A stretch of 64,000 bases of DNA from Cladocopium goreaui (GCA_947184155.2 CAMXCT020006576.1:12501-76500), one strand, 5' to 3'; numbered from the stretch's first letter, positions 1 to 11,451 are shown. The notes: a model not told the origin generated them from the sequence alone. Made by a program: numbers and translations.

Positions 1-484
1 ATGACATACTCTTTGGTAATGTAGTTTTTTGATGTTTTTTGATAGGTAAATCATCAAACTAAATGGGACCATTTTCAATATCAAACTGTTAGCGTAAAAT
101 TACCTAGGGTAAATGTTGCTCACCCAAATAGGTTCAAGTCTTCCAAAACAGCATCTTCGCGTACATAGCATTTGAGAAAATGGTTGTGTTTCAAAAACAA
201 GGGATTTACCACCACAATATAGCCAAACCATATAATGGGGTTCCAAAGTTTGATACAAGTCCAGTTTTGGGGATTCAACCTGCAGGGCACATTGTGTGTT
301 CCGTGACTCGCAGGCGAATGTGTACCAGAAGATCTTTGAAAACATCAGGGGCAAACTCTTTTCAGAGGGCTGAAAGAAGTATGAAAGTTTAGCCAACTGA
401 ATTTGTCGAAATCTATTCAAGGATACTTGAAGTTTTTGTCAAATCCAGGAGATGCCTCGTCTCTGTCAATTTGTTGCTTTTGAA

Positions 485-588
485 TACCCTCTGGTAAACT
501 AACATAACTATGGGAAATCACCATTTTTAATGGGAAAACTCACTATAAATGGCCATTTTCAATAGCTATGTTAGTTTACCAGAGGGTA
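485..588. mobile_element. Family A MITE-like element (complete)
   Basis: A 104-bp near-perfect inverted repeat that starts TACCCTCTGGTAA and ends TTTACCAGAGGGTA. It has the family's central block: ATGGAAAATCACC-like sequence, a TAAAT spacer, then GGCCATTTTCAATAGC. No coding capacity. Family A is the commonest repeat in the window. Its termini hold a GT at one end (CTG|GT) and an AG at the other (CCAG|AG). Confidence 0.85.
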
Positions 589-1241
589 TGAATCACGGTC
601 TTCCTATCACCCCCTTTATTCTGGCAAGGTCAGGAACTTTTGGGAAGCACATGTTTAATGTGTTGAAACGTTTTGCCAGCGTTTTTTTCGTGTCTCTCTT
701 TCTTGGCTGGCAGCATACACCAGCAAACAAGATATCCTACGGCTTTGCAAGAAATCTTACAGCCTGGTGAGGAATTTGGTTGCAATTCAAAGTGGCTAAA
801 GACCTTGGGCTCGAACCTATTAATTAGCCTCGACTGAAGATATCCTCGCCACTTCACGCTTCCATACGCTTCCCATGACTTTTGTTTGCAAAGATAAAAC
901 AGTCAAAGCATGCAGAATGTTGGGCTAATACATTGGCACATCGCCACATAGACTTACGCACCTTCACAGCCTGATTCAACTCGCCAAAACCGGACTTGCA
1001 CGTGAGTCCCTGGGACCAGTTCCAGGCCTGGTACTGGGTGATCGGTGGGTGTTAGCCCCAGTGCAAATCATGGCGAGTCAGAAGTCATGGTGGGGGCCAC
1101 TGATTTCTCAGGAGAGGGTTGGGCTTGGATCGTATGAATCTGAAACCACGTCCTGACTGATTACAAGTACCAACTGGGGCTCCTTCTAGATGCACCTTCA
1201 GTTTCCTTGCAGGTTTGCTTATTGGGCTTGCACAAGCAATC

Positions 1242-1356
1242 TACCATCTGGTTATTTAACATAGCCATGGAAAATCACCCTTTTTAATAGGTAAACCCAG
1301 GTAAACCATCTATAAATGGGCCATTTTCCATGGCTATGTTAAATAACCAGAGGGTA
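1242..1356. mobile_element. Family A MITE-like element
   Basis: Inverted repeat with arms TACCATCTGGTTATTTAAC and its complement ending ACCAGAGGGTA. The 'TTATTTAAC' arm variant recurs at 12186, 37814 and 57833, defining a subfamily. Confidence 0.8.
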
Positions 1357-1855
1357 TATATATTTTTTGGGGCTGCACTGTGCTACATACAGACAACCAG
1401 GATCAATGGCACCGTCTTCGGGATCATCTTCCGCTTTCGTTCAGGAAATTCGGAATTTCTGACAGCGAGCAATCCCAAAAACCCCGTTATTCACTAAAGA
1501 CCCCTCAGAAACCATGGTTTTAGTCGGGGATTTATATGTCTTGTTGGACTATGTACTTGGATTTGTTTAAGGTGATTGTTTATTTTCCCCATGGGAAATC
1601 TACTACTTGGGGAATTTATAGGGTTTGTTTTATTTTTGGGGGGTCCTTAAGCAAATCCAAGTTTAGGGCGGTGTTTTATTAGGGGGATGGGATTAGTATA
1701 GAATATATATATATATATGTATTGGCTAGATATTTAGTATTTAGTATTTAGTATGTTTGTATATATTAGTAGAATATATTAGTATGTAGTATTCTTTTCT
1801 CAAATGACTTTGCTACATGTAAGGATTCGAGATCTTGGAGACGCTGATCCCTGGC

Positions 1856-1988
1856 AGGCACCATGCAGGTCGGCTTGGTACGGATGCAGTGGGGAAAGCC
1901 AGTCTCCGGCGCGTCGTTCCGTGGGCTGGTCGCGGTCGGGTGCTCCATGGGTAGCTCCAAGAAAGGGAAAATGATGGGATACTCTCTG
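1856..1988 (+). CDS. Candidate exon running into a family A MITE
   Basis: The segment is GC-rich in an AT-rich setting. An acceptor CTGGCAG|GC opens a frame reading MQVGLVRMQWGKPVSG, then GLVAVGCSMGSSKKGK. Codons show the purine-N-pyrimidine bias of coding DNA. The frame enters the left end of the family A element at 1980, and the first plausible donor is that element's own TCTCTG|GTAATT. Shorter ORFs on the minus strand are open here too but less protein-like. Product unknown; no partner exon was identified. Confidence 0.38.
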
Positions 1989-2092
1989 GTAATTTTCCAT
2001 AGCTACGGAAAATCACCGTGTTGAATAGGTAAATCAAGAATCAACGAAGTAAATGGCCATGTTCAATAGCTATGTTAAGTTACCAGAGGGCA
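1980..2092. mobile_element. Family A MITE-like element
   Basis: Diverged copy: left end TACTCTCTGGTAATT, right end AGTTACCAGAGGGCA, with the typical core. It abuts the candidate exon at 1856-1988. Confidence 0.75.
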
Positions 2093-3884
2093 ATATCAAC
2101 AATTATGAACAACGATATTAATTAATAACAGTAATAGCAATAACAATGATAATCATAATATTCGAAATTAATGGGATAATATTAGCAACTGACTGTCATA
2201 CTGGAAAGTAGTGGATATTTTTAATATATTTTAGGACATAAGAGAATATAGAAGCAAATCTCATAAATTAGGGTATGGAAATTCATGGAAATTCTGGATG
2301 TGCGAAACGCGGAAAAGTGGCAGACGTGGCAGATCCCCAACTTTGGGGATGGATTGTAGTCACCAGAACCCCCTAAGGTGGTAAGGTGGTGGCGCAGGTG
2401 GGTTGGCTCAACTGCCCCTATATTTATATATGTGCATACATGCAATTCGATCTAGTTTTTATGGGGGGTTGTACACAAACAAATACAACTGGGGGGAAGC
2501 CACTGCTCTATTTGGGATGAAGGTGTAAGAACCCATAACATGTGGGTTATAGAAACTGCAAGGCTGCCCAATTCTACTCGTTGTTTCACGAAGCCATCCA
2601 ACTAGATATTATATATCATTATTATATGATTTTATTGTTGTTTATGTTTTCTTTTGTTGTTTAAAATTATTATTGCTGTTGTTTTATTATATGATAATTT
2701 TATTTACTGTTATTATTTATATATATACATATATATATATATATGTGTCCACAATAAACCCATTTACTCCCTTTCCACTAATATTTTTCACACCCGAGAA
2801 ACTACGGTTTAGTATGCGATTCACTCATATTTGGGACATTTTGGCACCATTTACTGTAGGGTGTTTCATGTTAGGTGGAAGGGATTCATAGAAAGTTTGT
2901 GTATCGTCAATTTTCCTATATATATTTATATATTATGCATATAAATGGTGATTAACTATAAATAACTACAATATATACATATAAATGGTGATTATACATA
3001 CATATATATATATATATTATACATATAAATGGCGATTTCCCATATTTAAATGGCGATTAACTATATTAACTATATATATATACCATGAACCCATTAAATT
3101 TAATCGATCTACATTTCACCAGCACTTTCCACTGAGGCCCGCGCCGGCGCCCAGGCCAGCACAGGTGCGATGTTTTGTGGGGGCGTTCTCAAACAATGGA
3201 TGGATATAGATTTGGAAATTAAGAATTTTTTCTATAGATATAAATATAAATAGATATTTATAGCTATAGATATAAATATAAATAGATATTTATAGCTAAT
3301 TAATGGGAACATCATGAATTCTTGTTAATACATGTTCATATCATTTACGATATGTAGATGGTATAAGAACAATATCACTCATGACTGATTGGTATATATA
3401 TATATATAGAGATAGTGATGGATAACATCTTAAACCATCCATCTATCAAAATCACCAACCGATAGAACTATTGCGTAAACAAAAAAACACAAAACATGTC
3501 ATAAGGGTTTGAGATGCGGGTATTTAAGCATGAACAATGGTGATTTAACCAAAACAACTGGAGATTTTACCCTGAAAAATCAGGATAAAATCAAGGAAAT
3601 TCATGGATTTTTTGGTTTGTCCTGTGGAGAGTGGATAATCTAACCATTATTATACAATTATTATGATACTTGATGTACTTACTAACTACTATGGTTTTAA
3701 TATTGAAAATTATTTAATAATATAGCCACTATTATATCAGTACTATTTGAAGCATATAGTATGATATACTATATTCGATTCTATTTAAGAATATATGTAT
3801 ATAATCATATATATATATAGTAGACACTACAGTATTATACACCATTGCTTTACACTATTACATTACTATAGTATCAGAATGTAC
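2093..3884. other. AT-rich non-coding stretch
   Basis: Dominated by TA microsatellite runs (about 2710-2745, 2990-3025, 3385-3410, 3800-3820) and A/T-rich unique sequence. One GC-rich islet at 3137-3164 has an AG|G acceptor and a GTGCGA donor. It could be a 28-nt exon but is too short to support. Nothing else gene-like was seen. Confidence 0.6.
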
Positions 3885-3993
3885 TACCCTCTGGGAATTT
3901 AACATAGCTATTGAAAATGGCCCATGGATATAGTTGATTTACCGAACTTAAAGATTGTGATTTTCCACAGCTATGTTAGTCTACCAGAGGGTA
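3885..3993. mobile_element. Family A MITE-like element
   Basis: Ends TACCCTCTGGGAATTTAAC and GTCTACCAGAGGGTA. It immediately precedes the tandem array that starts at about 3994. Confidence 0.8.
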
Positions 3994-4495
3994 AACCTCC
4001 ATTTTCCTATGGTGTTCCTATGGGTTTCCCATTAAAACCTCCATTTTCCTATGGTTTTCCTATGGTTTTCCCATTAAAACATTCATTTTCCTATGGTGTT
4101 CCTATGGTTTCCCATTAAAACCTCCATTTTCCTATGATGTGCGTTTTCCCATTAAAACTTCCATTTTCCTATGGTGTTCCTATGGTTTCCCATTAAAACC
4201 TCCATTTTCCTATGGTGTTCCTATGGTGTTCCTATGGTTTTCCCATTAAAACCTCCATTTTCCTATGGTGTTCCCATTATTTTCCTATGGTTTTCCCATT
4301 AAAACCTCCATTTTCCTATGGTGTTCCTATGGTTTTCCCATTAAAACCTCCAATTTCCTATGGTTTTCCTATGGTTTTCCCATTAAAACATCCATTTTCC
4401 TATGGTGTTCCTATGGTTTTCCCATTAAAACGTAAATTTTCCTATGGTGTTCCTATGATTTTCCTATGGTTATGTTATTCCCCCATTGAAACACC
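3994..4495. repeat. Pyrimidine-rich minisatellite
   Basis: About ten imperfect copies of a roughly 40-bp unit built from CCTCCATTTTCC, TATGGTGTTCCTATGG and TTTTCCCATTAAAA. The plus strand is strongly pyrimidine-rich. The long ORF reading YGVPMVFPLK repeats is a by-product of a unit length near a multiple of three, not evidence of a gene. Confidence 0.85.
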
Positions 4496-4518
4496 CGTGA
4501 TTTTTCCCGGATCGCAGG

Positions 4519-4655
4519 TGCCGCAGTCAGCGCCGCTGCACTGCCACGCGCCGGTGCCGTCGGTGCCGGCCACGGCGCACGTGACGCCCGTGTCGTCGCC
4601 GTGCCAAGCGACGGTGTCGCAGAGCGCCACTCGGATGGACTTGGAGGATGGCCAC
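4519..4655. CDS. GC-rich exon-like island between two arrays
   Basis: About 137 bp of very GC-rich sequence follows GGATCGCAG, a good plus-strand acceptor. The plus frame reads PQSAPLHCHAPVPS. The minus frame is Cys/Gly-rich (VALCDTVAWHGDD, then CSGADCGTCD) and is equally open. Strand and product are undecided. It is isolated by long repeat arrays on both sides. Confidence 0.35.
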
Positions 4656-4685
4656 ATCCCTTGGAAAACAGCAGGAAGTCATAGA

Positions 4686-5110
4686 AGAAACATGGATCAT
4701 GGGAAAACATGGGAAATCGTAGGAAAACATGGGAACATTGTCGGAACACATGGGAAAAACATGGAAAAATCATGGGAAATCGTAGGAAAACATGGAAAAA
4801 TTGTCGGAACACATGGGAAAATCATGGAAAAATCATGGGAAATCGTAGGAAAACATGGAAAATCTTTGGGAAAATCGTGGGAAAACATGGAAAATCATGG
4901 GAAAATCGTGGGAAAACATGGAAAATCATGGGAAAATCGTGGGAAAACATGGAAAATCATGGAAACATGGTGGGAAAGTGGTGGGAAAACATGAAAAAAA
5001 CATAGGACATCGTAAGAAAACATAGGAACATCATGGGAAAACATGGGAAATCATGGGACACACTGGAACAGATGGAAAACACACTGGAAATCGTAGGAAA
5101 ATCATGGAAC
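4686..5110. repeat. Purine-rich minisatellite
   Basis: Dozens of short variants of CATGGGAAAATC and GTGGGAAAACATGG. The plus strand is strongly purine-rich and roughly complementary in composition to the pyrimidine array at 3994-4495. Open frames on both strands are repeat artefacts. Confidence 0.85.
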
Positions 5111-5408
5111 ATCCTCCAAAATGAAGATGTTCCAAGTGAAAACAAAAGAAGATCATCAAACAAAAACTCGGAACATCAGCTAAACCAGCTAACCGCCAGA
5201 TGGATTGTGGGGAAGGTGGTGATCATCCTACAAGAACAGTATGATCATCACATGGACATGTCATTGCAACAAAAAAAGTCAGGTTGAAGGAATGAGGATG
5301 CGATTCAGACACCCCAAAGTCGGTCAACACAAGTGGAGCTTTGAACCACATGTTTTGGACCTAGGATTTGACATCTAAGCGTTCAGAACGTGCCAGATGC
5401 AAAGGACT

Positions 5409-5512
5409 TACCCTCTGGTAATTTAACATAACTATGGAAAATCACCATTTTTGATGGGAAAACTCACTATAAATGGCCATTTTCAATAGCTATGTTAAAT
5501 TACCAGAGGGTA
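5409..5512. mobile_element. Family A MITE-like element (complete)
   Basis: Starts TACCCTCTGGTAATTTAAC and ends AAATTACCAGAGGGTA. Its core is almost identical to the copy at 485-588. Confidence 0.85.
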
Positions 5513-5658
5513 AGTTAAATGAAGAGATGATTCATGATAATCATGAGAAGGACGGCATCACTGGCATACCTGGACAGATGCAGGGCTACAAACCATTTTG
5601 CACCAAGCATGTTACCCATTCAACCCATCACTATCACCTCGCCTTCTGATTCCCCCGG

Positions 5659-6030
5659 TCACCCAGGTGCGCAACGTGCAGGCTGTGAGTGGAATGAGAG
5701 GGTGAAGTGATAGAAACATATAGAAACATAGTTGGAGAGTCCCATAAGCCAAAAAAGAGTCCCAATCAAAATGGTCCTGGAAGCAGAGATGTTGGACTGG
5801 CCTGCAAGACTCTGGGAGTGTTCCACTGAACTCGGACCAAACTGATTGCGGGTGCTGTGACTAAAAGAAATCCTGAACCCATGGCTGTGGAAGAGGGCCA
5901 AATTTCTAACTGGCGTTGTAGTGATATGGGCAGCACTGAGGGGCATCCAAAATGGATGAGTCAATAAGAACAAGTCTTTCTTTTGCGAATCTACCTCCTC
6001 TGGATTATTTTGCCAATTACTTCTTTCCAT
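5659..6030 (-). CDS. Candidate single-exon or terminal-exon ORF, unknown product
   Basis: A 123-codon minus-strand frame ends at TGA (5659-5661), with mixed polar and hydrophobic composition. It reads NPEEVDSQKKDLFLLTHPFW near the N terminus and ends in a hydrophobic stretch (TILIGTLFWLMGLSNYVS) that could be one membrane segment. An in-frame TAA just upstream means translation must begin in this exon or an acceptor lies near 6030. A competing plus-strand 18-nt exon at 5667 was considered and dropped. No family recognised. Confidence 0.4.
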   Translation of the reverse strand: MERSNWQNNPEEVDSQKKDLFLLTHPFWMPLSAAHITTTPVRNLALFHSHGFRISFSHSTRNQFGPSSVEHSQSLAGQSNISASRTILIGTLFWLMGLSNYVSICFYHFTLSFHSQPARCAPG

Positions 6031-6333
6031 TCTTGTGACTTAATATCCCCAGTTGCTCATGCTGTTGACCTGGTTGTGATTTATGTCTGCCAGAAAGGTC
6101 CTGGTTGGTTGCTAGTGGTTTTATGATTCTCTCAAAATGATCATTGTCAGTCTATATCTGCCCTTTGCATACATTTGCTTGAATTTGGCTCTTGCTATTT
6201 TTATTGCTCAACCAGCAACGGACATGAATGTTGCTGAGTTTCCACATTTTTTTGCGCTCCCAATATTCATACAAGAATATCTTGGTGTTATATAGTTATA
6301 TCCCCAGGACATCCCTTTGAATTCATGAAGGCG

Positions 6334-6428
6334 TTTCTTAAAATGGGGGATCCCTAAAAATGGACGAGTGGAAAATTCTATTTAAATTTATGATTTGGGG
6401 GTACCCTCATGACTTAGGAAACCTCCAT
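6334..6428. mobile_element. Family C inverted-repeat element
   Basis: Arms resemble GTTTCCTAAAATGGGGGTACC and its complement. Here the left end is GCGTTTCTTAAAATGGGGG and the right end GACTTAGGAAACCTCC. ATGAAG|GC at the left end could serve as a GC donor. An acceptor, CTGCAG|GGTCC, lies 34 bp past the right end. Confidence 0.6.
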
Positions 6429-6462
6429 GAAACCCCCCCAAAAACCATTGGTTCGCTGCAGG

Positions 6463-6592
6463 GTCCACCTGGGACTGGCCTAAACATTGGCCCGCCTGCA
6501 CCCAGTGTGCCGCAAATGTTGCGGCCAGCGGTTCGGGCGCCCCAGATGTCCATAGATGTCCCACAGCCCATTTCATGCGGAAAATGCGCTTA
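6463..6592 (+). CDS. Candidate Pro-rich exon
   Basis: After GGTTCGCTGCAG|GG a plus frame reads GPPGTGLNIGPPAPS, then VRAPQMSIDVPQP, and stops at TAA (6591-6593). It is GC-rich and follows a family C element. The low-complexity, Pro-rich product is not assignable. Confidence 0.3.
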
Positions 6593-7191
6593 ATCACCGT
6601 ACATGATTTTGGCGGTATTCCATTTTCTTATTGCTGCTTAGTAGGGAATGGATGGGAATGGATGGGAATGGGGGAATGGGATGATTATGACTAGTGATTA
6701 TGGATCATTCCCTCATTGCTAAGCACCAGTAAGTTTTTGAGACAAAACAATTGCAGACTTTTTGCTCTCAGATTGAAATCAAGAAACATTGGGCCCTGGG
6801 TTGACTTGGAAAAAGACATTTCGAAAGGGGCAATGTCATCTATGCCTAAGCCACAACGGGACTTGGAAATGCTTGGAATATACTGCAGGATGGGGCCCCC
6901 AAGATAGCGTTCAGTTGAGATATAAGTGGCTTGACTATGGTTTATGGTAGATATAACATGATATAACTATGGATAACTATACAACTATGGGAGTGACAAA
7001 AACCAACAAACATAACCGAGGGGCCCATCCTGTGTGAATTGTTGGTGAGCTGATGGAGGGTTGCGAGAGTTTGAAATCACAACACAGTCATGTCTTCAAC
7101 ATTGACAAGTTTACGATTGAAAACCCAGGGTAGCCTGAAACATGGGACTGTGAAAACAAAAGCAACAACAAAAACAAAAAGCCTTTCCGTA

Positions 7192-7308
7192 TACCCTCTG
7201 GTTCTGACTAACATAGCCATGGTATAGATGGCCCATAGAAATAGATGGTTTACCTATTAAACATGGTGGATCTTTCCATGTCTATGTTAGTCATAACCAT
7301 AGATGGTA
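7192..7308. mobile_element. Family A MITE-like element
   Basis: Ends TACCCTCTGGTTCTGAC and GTCATAACCATAGATGGTA, with family core motifs (ATGGCCCATAGAAATAGATGG). It lies just downstream, on the minus strand, of the candidate exon at 7367-7630. Confidence 0.75.
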
Positions 7309-7366
7309 GTCGTTCCATGGTTTTTTCGGGAACAAAAACATGGAACGTAGCTGCTGAGTAGCTTAC

Positions 7367-7630
7367 CATCCCCCGGACCTTTCGGAAATCACAACAAGAA
7401 TCCGCAGCTTTCTTCAGGGTGCGTGCGTTTTGCAGCTCCTGTCCAATAGGTTTCACAAGCCAAAAGCCGTTTTGTATGGTATCAACATGTATCAAGTATC
7501 CAGTATCCAAGATCGAGCCGGCTGATGGTTTAGTTTGGTTACTCAAATGAGGTTTGATGGCTAAGACCTCAGTGGTTTGTTGCGGATTGTTTCCTCCTGA
7601 TTGTGAAAAATCCCCAGTTTGGTAGCTACA
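7367..7630 (-). CDS. Candidate internal exon, unknown product
   Basis: A minus-strand frame of about 88 codons with strong coding character reads QQTTEVLAIKPHLSNQ, GYLIHVDTIQNGFWLVKP and ARTLKKAADSCCDF. It closes at GGGATG|GTAAGC, a canonical donor. The upstream acceptor is probably ACAAG|CC or TGTAG|C near 7630-7640. The frame would stay open past the donor into the family A element at 7192-7308. Family not recognised. Confidence 0.45.
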
Positions 7631-7714
7631 TCCAGGCTTGTGCACATTCAATCCACATTATGATCATTATGTTGGCTAATCCACGTGTCATCAATGTCCA
7701 TGTTTGATGATAAG

Positions 7715-7824
7715 TGCCCTCTGAAAATTTAACAGTCCGCCTCATGGAAAATCACCATTTGTTGATCGATAAATCAGGTATAAATGAGCAACTGTCCATA
7801 TCTATGTTACTTTACTGGAGGGTA
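7715..7824. mobile_element. Family A MITE-like element, diverged
   Basis: Left end TGCCCTCTGAAAATTTAAC, right end CTTTACTGGAGGGTA. The core retains ATGGAAAATCACC and TATGTTA. Confidence 0.6.
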
Positions 7825-8187
7825 AGTTGGGGTAAGTTCCGCTCTCTTTGCGGAAAAAATCCACCCACAATGTGGGTTGGTAAGTTCGCAATCCTGAGTT
7901 GACCACCTCCAAAAACGCTGGCTTTTTGACACAGCTAAATGAAGAACTTCTAACCCAACTCCCAAAAAACTAAAAAAAAAAAACAATTAAATTGGTCACA
8001 TCCAATTCTAAAATAGTGATAAATTTATATAAATTTTATGCACAACTATATTAATATATATATATAATGTTTTAATATATATATAATATATATTCATATA
8101 TATATACATATATATATGTATAATTAGATTAATGTGGCAAATGGTCACTTTCCCATTTGTTTGGCTTTGATCCAAAAAATCTGGCAG

Positions 8188-8277
8188 GCGCAAGGCATCC
8201 CAGGCATCGCGCCGAATGGGTGGATCAATCACCCATCCTTCACGGCGGCACCAGGACGCAGCTGGAACTGCGGATGG
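8188..8277 (+). CDS. Candidate short exon
   Basis: CTGGCAG|GCGCAAGG opens a GC-rich frame reading AQGIPGIAPNGWINHPS, then GRSWNCGW. The 3' boundary is unclear, perhaps near GACCAAG. Flanking DNA is AT-rich (TA repeats at 8050-8120). Confidence 0.3.
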
Positions 8278-8335
8278 ACCAAGAATTACATTAGTGATGA
8301 AGCCATTGTTAAAAGCCATTGTTAATTACATGATC

Positions 8336-8620
8336 AATCATGGCTTCATTTAAATGTAGTGATTTAACCATTTTTCACCTTTTTATTCACCACTATTGCA
8401 GTGAACTTAACTATAACCATCATGAAGCCATTGTTTTCTTAACCATTAGTAACCATTAATATATTATGAATTTCACATCATATTTTTCCTTACCCATTGT
8501 TAACAAACCATAATTTAACCACTAACATATCTGGTTGGTGGTTTGGAACGTTTTTTTATTTGTCCATCTATTGGGACTGACTTTTATATTTTTCAGAGGG
8601 GTAGGTCAACCACCGACCAG
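8336..8620. repeat. About 285-bp dispersed repeat ending in a family B element
   Basis: Aligns by eye with 19108-19390. Both copies run from ATGTAGTGATTTAACCAT through CACCTTTTTATTCACCACTA and ATGAAGCCATTG to a family B inverted repeat starting CTGGTTGGTGG (8531 here). They differ by small indels, so this is a larger repeat that contains, or was hit by, the MITE. Confidence 0.75.
8531..8620. mobile_element. Family B MITE-like element
   Basis: Arms CTGGTTGGTGGTTTGGAAC and GTCAACCACCGACCAG around a core containing CCCATTGACTTTCAT-like sequence. Family B termini (CTG|GTTGGT ... AACCAG|) again pair a GT donor with an AG acceptor. Confidence 0.8.
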
Positions 8621-8791
8621 ATATGATTTGGAACTACTATGGAAGATTTGACTATGGAAGATGAGTGAATTCCCATAATCTCCCATAATTTGGATTTTTC
8701 ACTGGGAATTCTGGGAGATTTGGGAAGATCGAAATCAGGGACTGACTGAGTGTAATGGATAATGACATGTGAGGATAGTGTGGATGGTCAC

Positions 8792-8867
8792 GAAATCCTG
8801 CACATTGGATGGTTGAAAGCCTAGAAATAATGGGATAAACAAACCATCTCAACTGGTGCAGGAATTT
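8792..8867. mobile_element. Family D short inverted repeat
   Basis: CGAAATCCTGCACA ... TGGTGCAGGAATTTG with an ATGGTTGAAA...ATAATGGGATA core, about 76 bp. The same family occurs at 17939, 23403 and 38112. Confidence 0.6.
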
Positions 8868-10060
8868 GCAACCATCCACCGTATTTCAAGTAAGCTATTG
8901 TTGATACGTGTTAATAGATATTATAGTCTATTGTTGACCACTTATTTAATAGGTATTATTGTTGACCAACTTTTTAATAGGCATTATAAGCCCCAGAACG
9001 ATGATAGTTTGATATTAATACGTAGTAATTGAATACTAATAATTAATGATACTTAATAAAATTCCAAGTATTAATATGCGTAGTAAGAAAAGAATTTGAA
9101 GGGGAAATAGTGTTTTTCCCTATCTTTTTTGTGGACATGTTGGTTTTGAAATAGTGTTTTTCCTATCTTTTTTGTGGACAACTAGATATATTTAGGACAT
9201 GTTGGTTTTGAAATTGTGGAAAGCCATATTGAGGTTCGTGACTTGTGGGATACCCATAGCATCCATAGCTGGCTGGGTAGGGTTTTAAGCAACATATGGT
9301 GAAGTTGCCGTCAGAAAACTGGATCAATCTTGGAGGGATTTATAGGGATTCAATAGGGATGTAAACCAACAATTTCGTTAGTAGGGATGTAGCCCATTGA
9401 TCATGAATATTAACGGGATATTGGCTGGCTCAACCAACTTGATGGATAATTTAATACAACTTAATCTGTTGCTTCAAATGGATAGGATAGAAGTGGGAAG
9501 ATCTACTGATCAGCTAAAAGAGTGTGTTCCTTTTTTGCAAGGCATGTAAGATTGGCCACGGATGGGCCCACCATAATGGCTCATTGTTTTTGCTCATTTC
9601 TGACATCACATCATTAATCATTACATATCCATTTTGCCGGGATTGATAACTCAAGACTCATGACCTACACTGCTGACTCCACATCAAAAAACTGGTTGTT
9701 GGGGGGTTCCAGGCAGTTCCTAATCGTCATGTGCTGGCTTTACTGGTCTAAACCATCCACCGTCAATTGATTAGCTAATTCAAAGTTGATTTTATTCCAA
9801 TCTTTAGTATTCCAAAGTTTGTTATTCAGATGTTCATTGCTTAGCAGTCTAGCAGTATGATGCACTATGATTGTATTTTCGAAATCAGATCCAATAATTG
9901 ATTATATAAAATACAAGGCCCAAATCTAATTGGAAATATCATCAGGCCCAAATAATCAGATCCAATAATTGATTATATTACTAATTCCAACTCTTTGAAG
10001 GCCTGAAATCCCACCGCAGGATACATGGCCCCACCAGCCACCATGTTCGGATGCCAAGCT
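8868..10060. other. Non-coding, no gene seen
   Basis: Unique AT-rich sequence with a 60-bp direct duplication around 9105-9215 (TTTTTCCTATCTTTTTTGTGG repeated). It also has a short duplicated block near 9890-9980 (CAGATCCAATAATTGATTAT). No convincing coding frame. Confidence 0.6.
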
Positions 10061-10083
10061 CTGTCCGGTCACGCTGCATTTCT

Positions 10084-10127
10084 TGACAGGTGGCCCCCTG
10101 GGGCCCCCTGGGGCCCCCTGGGGCCCA
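10084..10127. repeat. GGCCCCCTGG tandem repeat
   Basis: Four copies of a GGGGCCCCCT decamer. The GC-rich surroundings (9990-10680) hold several overlapping ORFs on both strands, none of which could be preferred, so no CDS is called here. Confidence 0.7.
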
Positions 10128-10698
10128 TACACGTTTACAATGATGAGGGGTTAGAAATTTCCCAATCCCATGTAATTCCCCAAATATTGGATGGTTGAAA
10201 CAGTTGAATCCTGATAGTGGAACTTGCAGGTCCCAGTTGTCATCGGTAGACATACCAGTTGTCCCATAAGGCATGGCAGATTTGGATTGATTTGGTGCAC
10301 TGCGTTCCTTTGTACCATAGGATCCCAGCCCCGACATGTTCAAAGCGTTGGATGTTCAGCTGTGCTCCATGTTGCCAATGTTTGGAAGCTAAAGTCGGCC
10401 CAAAGACCTCCTTTCCAAGTTCCAAATCGGATCGTACCCATCGTTTTGGGGCTTCGGTTGTTCGAATCCGGAGTTGTTGACCCTTTTGGATGACTCCTCA
10501 ATGGAATGGCACCCCATTTGTCCCCATGAGGCCAAGCTTGCCAAGTTATGGGACAGTGCTTGGGGCCCCGTGCGCTGCGCGTTGACCGTCTGACCATGGC
10601 GTTCCAGATCGTCTCGGGGGACCGGCGGAAAAGGTCCCATAGCCATGGTGGCTAAAGCTTGGTTGAGCAGATTTGTGGGTTAGGTTTTTTGGTTGCTT

Positions 10699-10830
10699 GA
10701 TGAGGAATAAAATGAGGAATAAAATGAGGAATAAAATGAGGAATAAAATGAGGAATAAAATGAGGAATAAAGTATGGATAGCAAGCTGTACCCACAACTT
10801 ACTATGAGGAATAAAATGAGGAATACACTG
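10699..10830. repeat. 12-bp minisatellite (AATGAGGAATAA)
   Basis: About six perfect copies at 10699-10772 and two more at 10803-10830, separated by unique sequence. The unit is divisible by three, giving an FYSSFYSS reading on the minus strand. Confidence 0.85.
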
Positions 10831-11155
10831 AGCAGAGAAAAAGATATTGTTTTGATGCAGTGCATCTCAGAGTATCTTTCCTATTTTTTGGGGAAACCTT
10901 GGGGAAAATCACGCAACACCAAAGGCTGATGGGCTGTTCAAGATGCCCCAGCATGGTTTTTTCATGGAACAGCCATCGCCAAAGTGGCACCCACCGAACC
11001 AGAAAAGCTGTTCAAAACCGGGGTGTCCTGCTTACACAACCATTACTGACCATAAGATTCATGAAACTAGAACTGGAGTGCAATTACTGGGCATGTTTGT
11101 GCTTAACCATCACCAACCTTGGTTACAACATGTTGCAACATGGTTTTATATGTTT

Positions 11156-11268
11156 TACCCTCTGGTAAACGTTTACATAACTATGGAACATCACCATTTT
11201 TTAATGGGTAAATCAACTATTTCAATGGCCATTTTCAATAGCAAACTGTTAGTCATTACCAGAGGGTA
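11156..11268. mobile_element. Family A MITE-like element
   Basis: Ends TACCCTCTGGTAAACGTTTAC and GTCATTACCAGAGGGTA. The 'AAACGTTTAC' arm variant is shared with 16118 and 53293. Confidence 0.85.
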
Positions 11269-11277
11269 ACAATTTAG

Positions 11278-11395
11278 TGTTTAACACTTATTAACCATTA
11301 TTATTAACCATTATTAACCACTATTAACCATTATTAACCATTATTAACCATTATTAACTATTATTAACCATTATTAACCATTATTATCATATGTT
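11278..11395. repeat. ATTATTAACC microsatellite-like array
   Basis: About ten copies of ATTATTAACC/ACTATTAACC directly after a family A element. Confidence 0.8.
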
Positions 11396-11451
11396 TTTGA
11401 TGAGGGTAAACCCATCTTATGATACCGGACCACCTCTCAGCACCTAGCAAG

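Noticed and set aside
4212-4994. 260-codon plus-strand ORF
   Set aside because: It is made of two minisatellites whose unit lengths are near multiples of three, joined through a GC-rich island. No protein-like complexity outside the island.
5667-5684. 18-nt plus-strand microexon with fine splice sites (CACCCAG|GTG, GGCT|GTGAGT)
   Set aside because: It lies inside a 123-codon minus ORF with better coding character, and 18 nt is too short to support alone.
10084-10127. Collagen-like GPP repeat
   Set aside because: A four-copy decamer of GGCCCCCT. Frames are inconsistent and no collagen triplet register is maintained.
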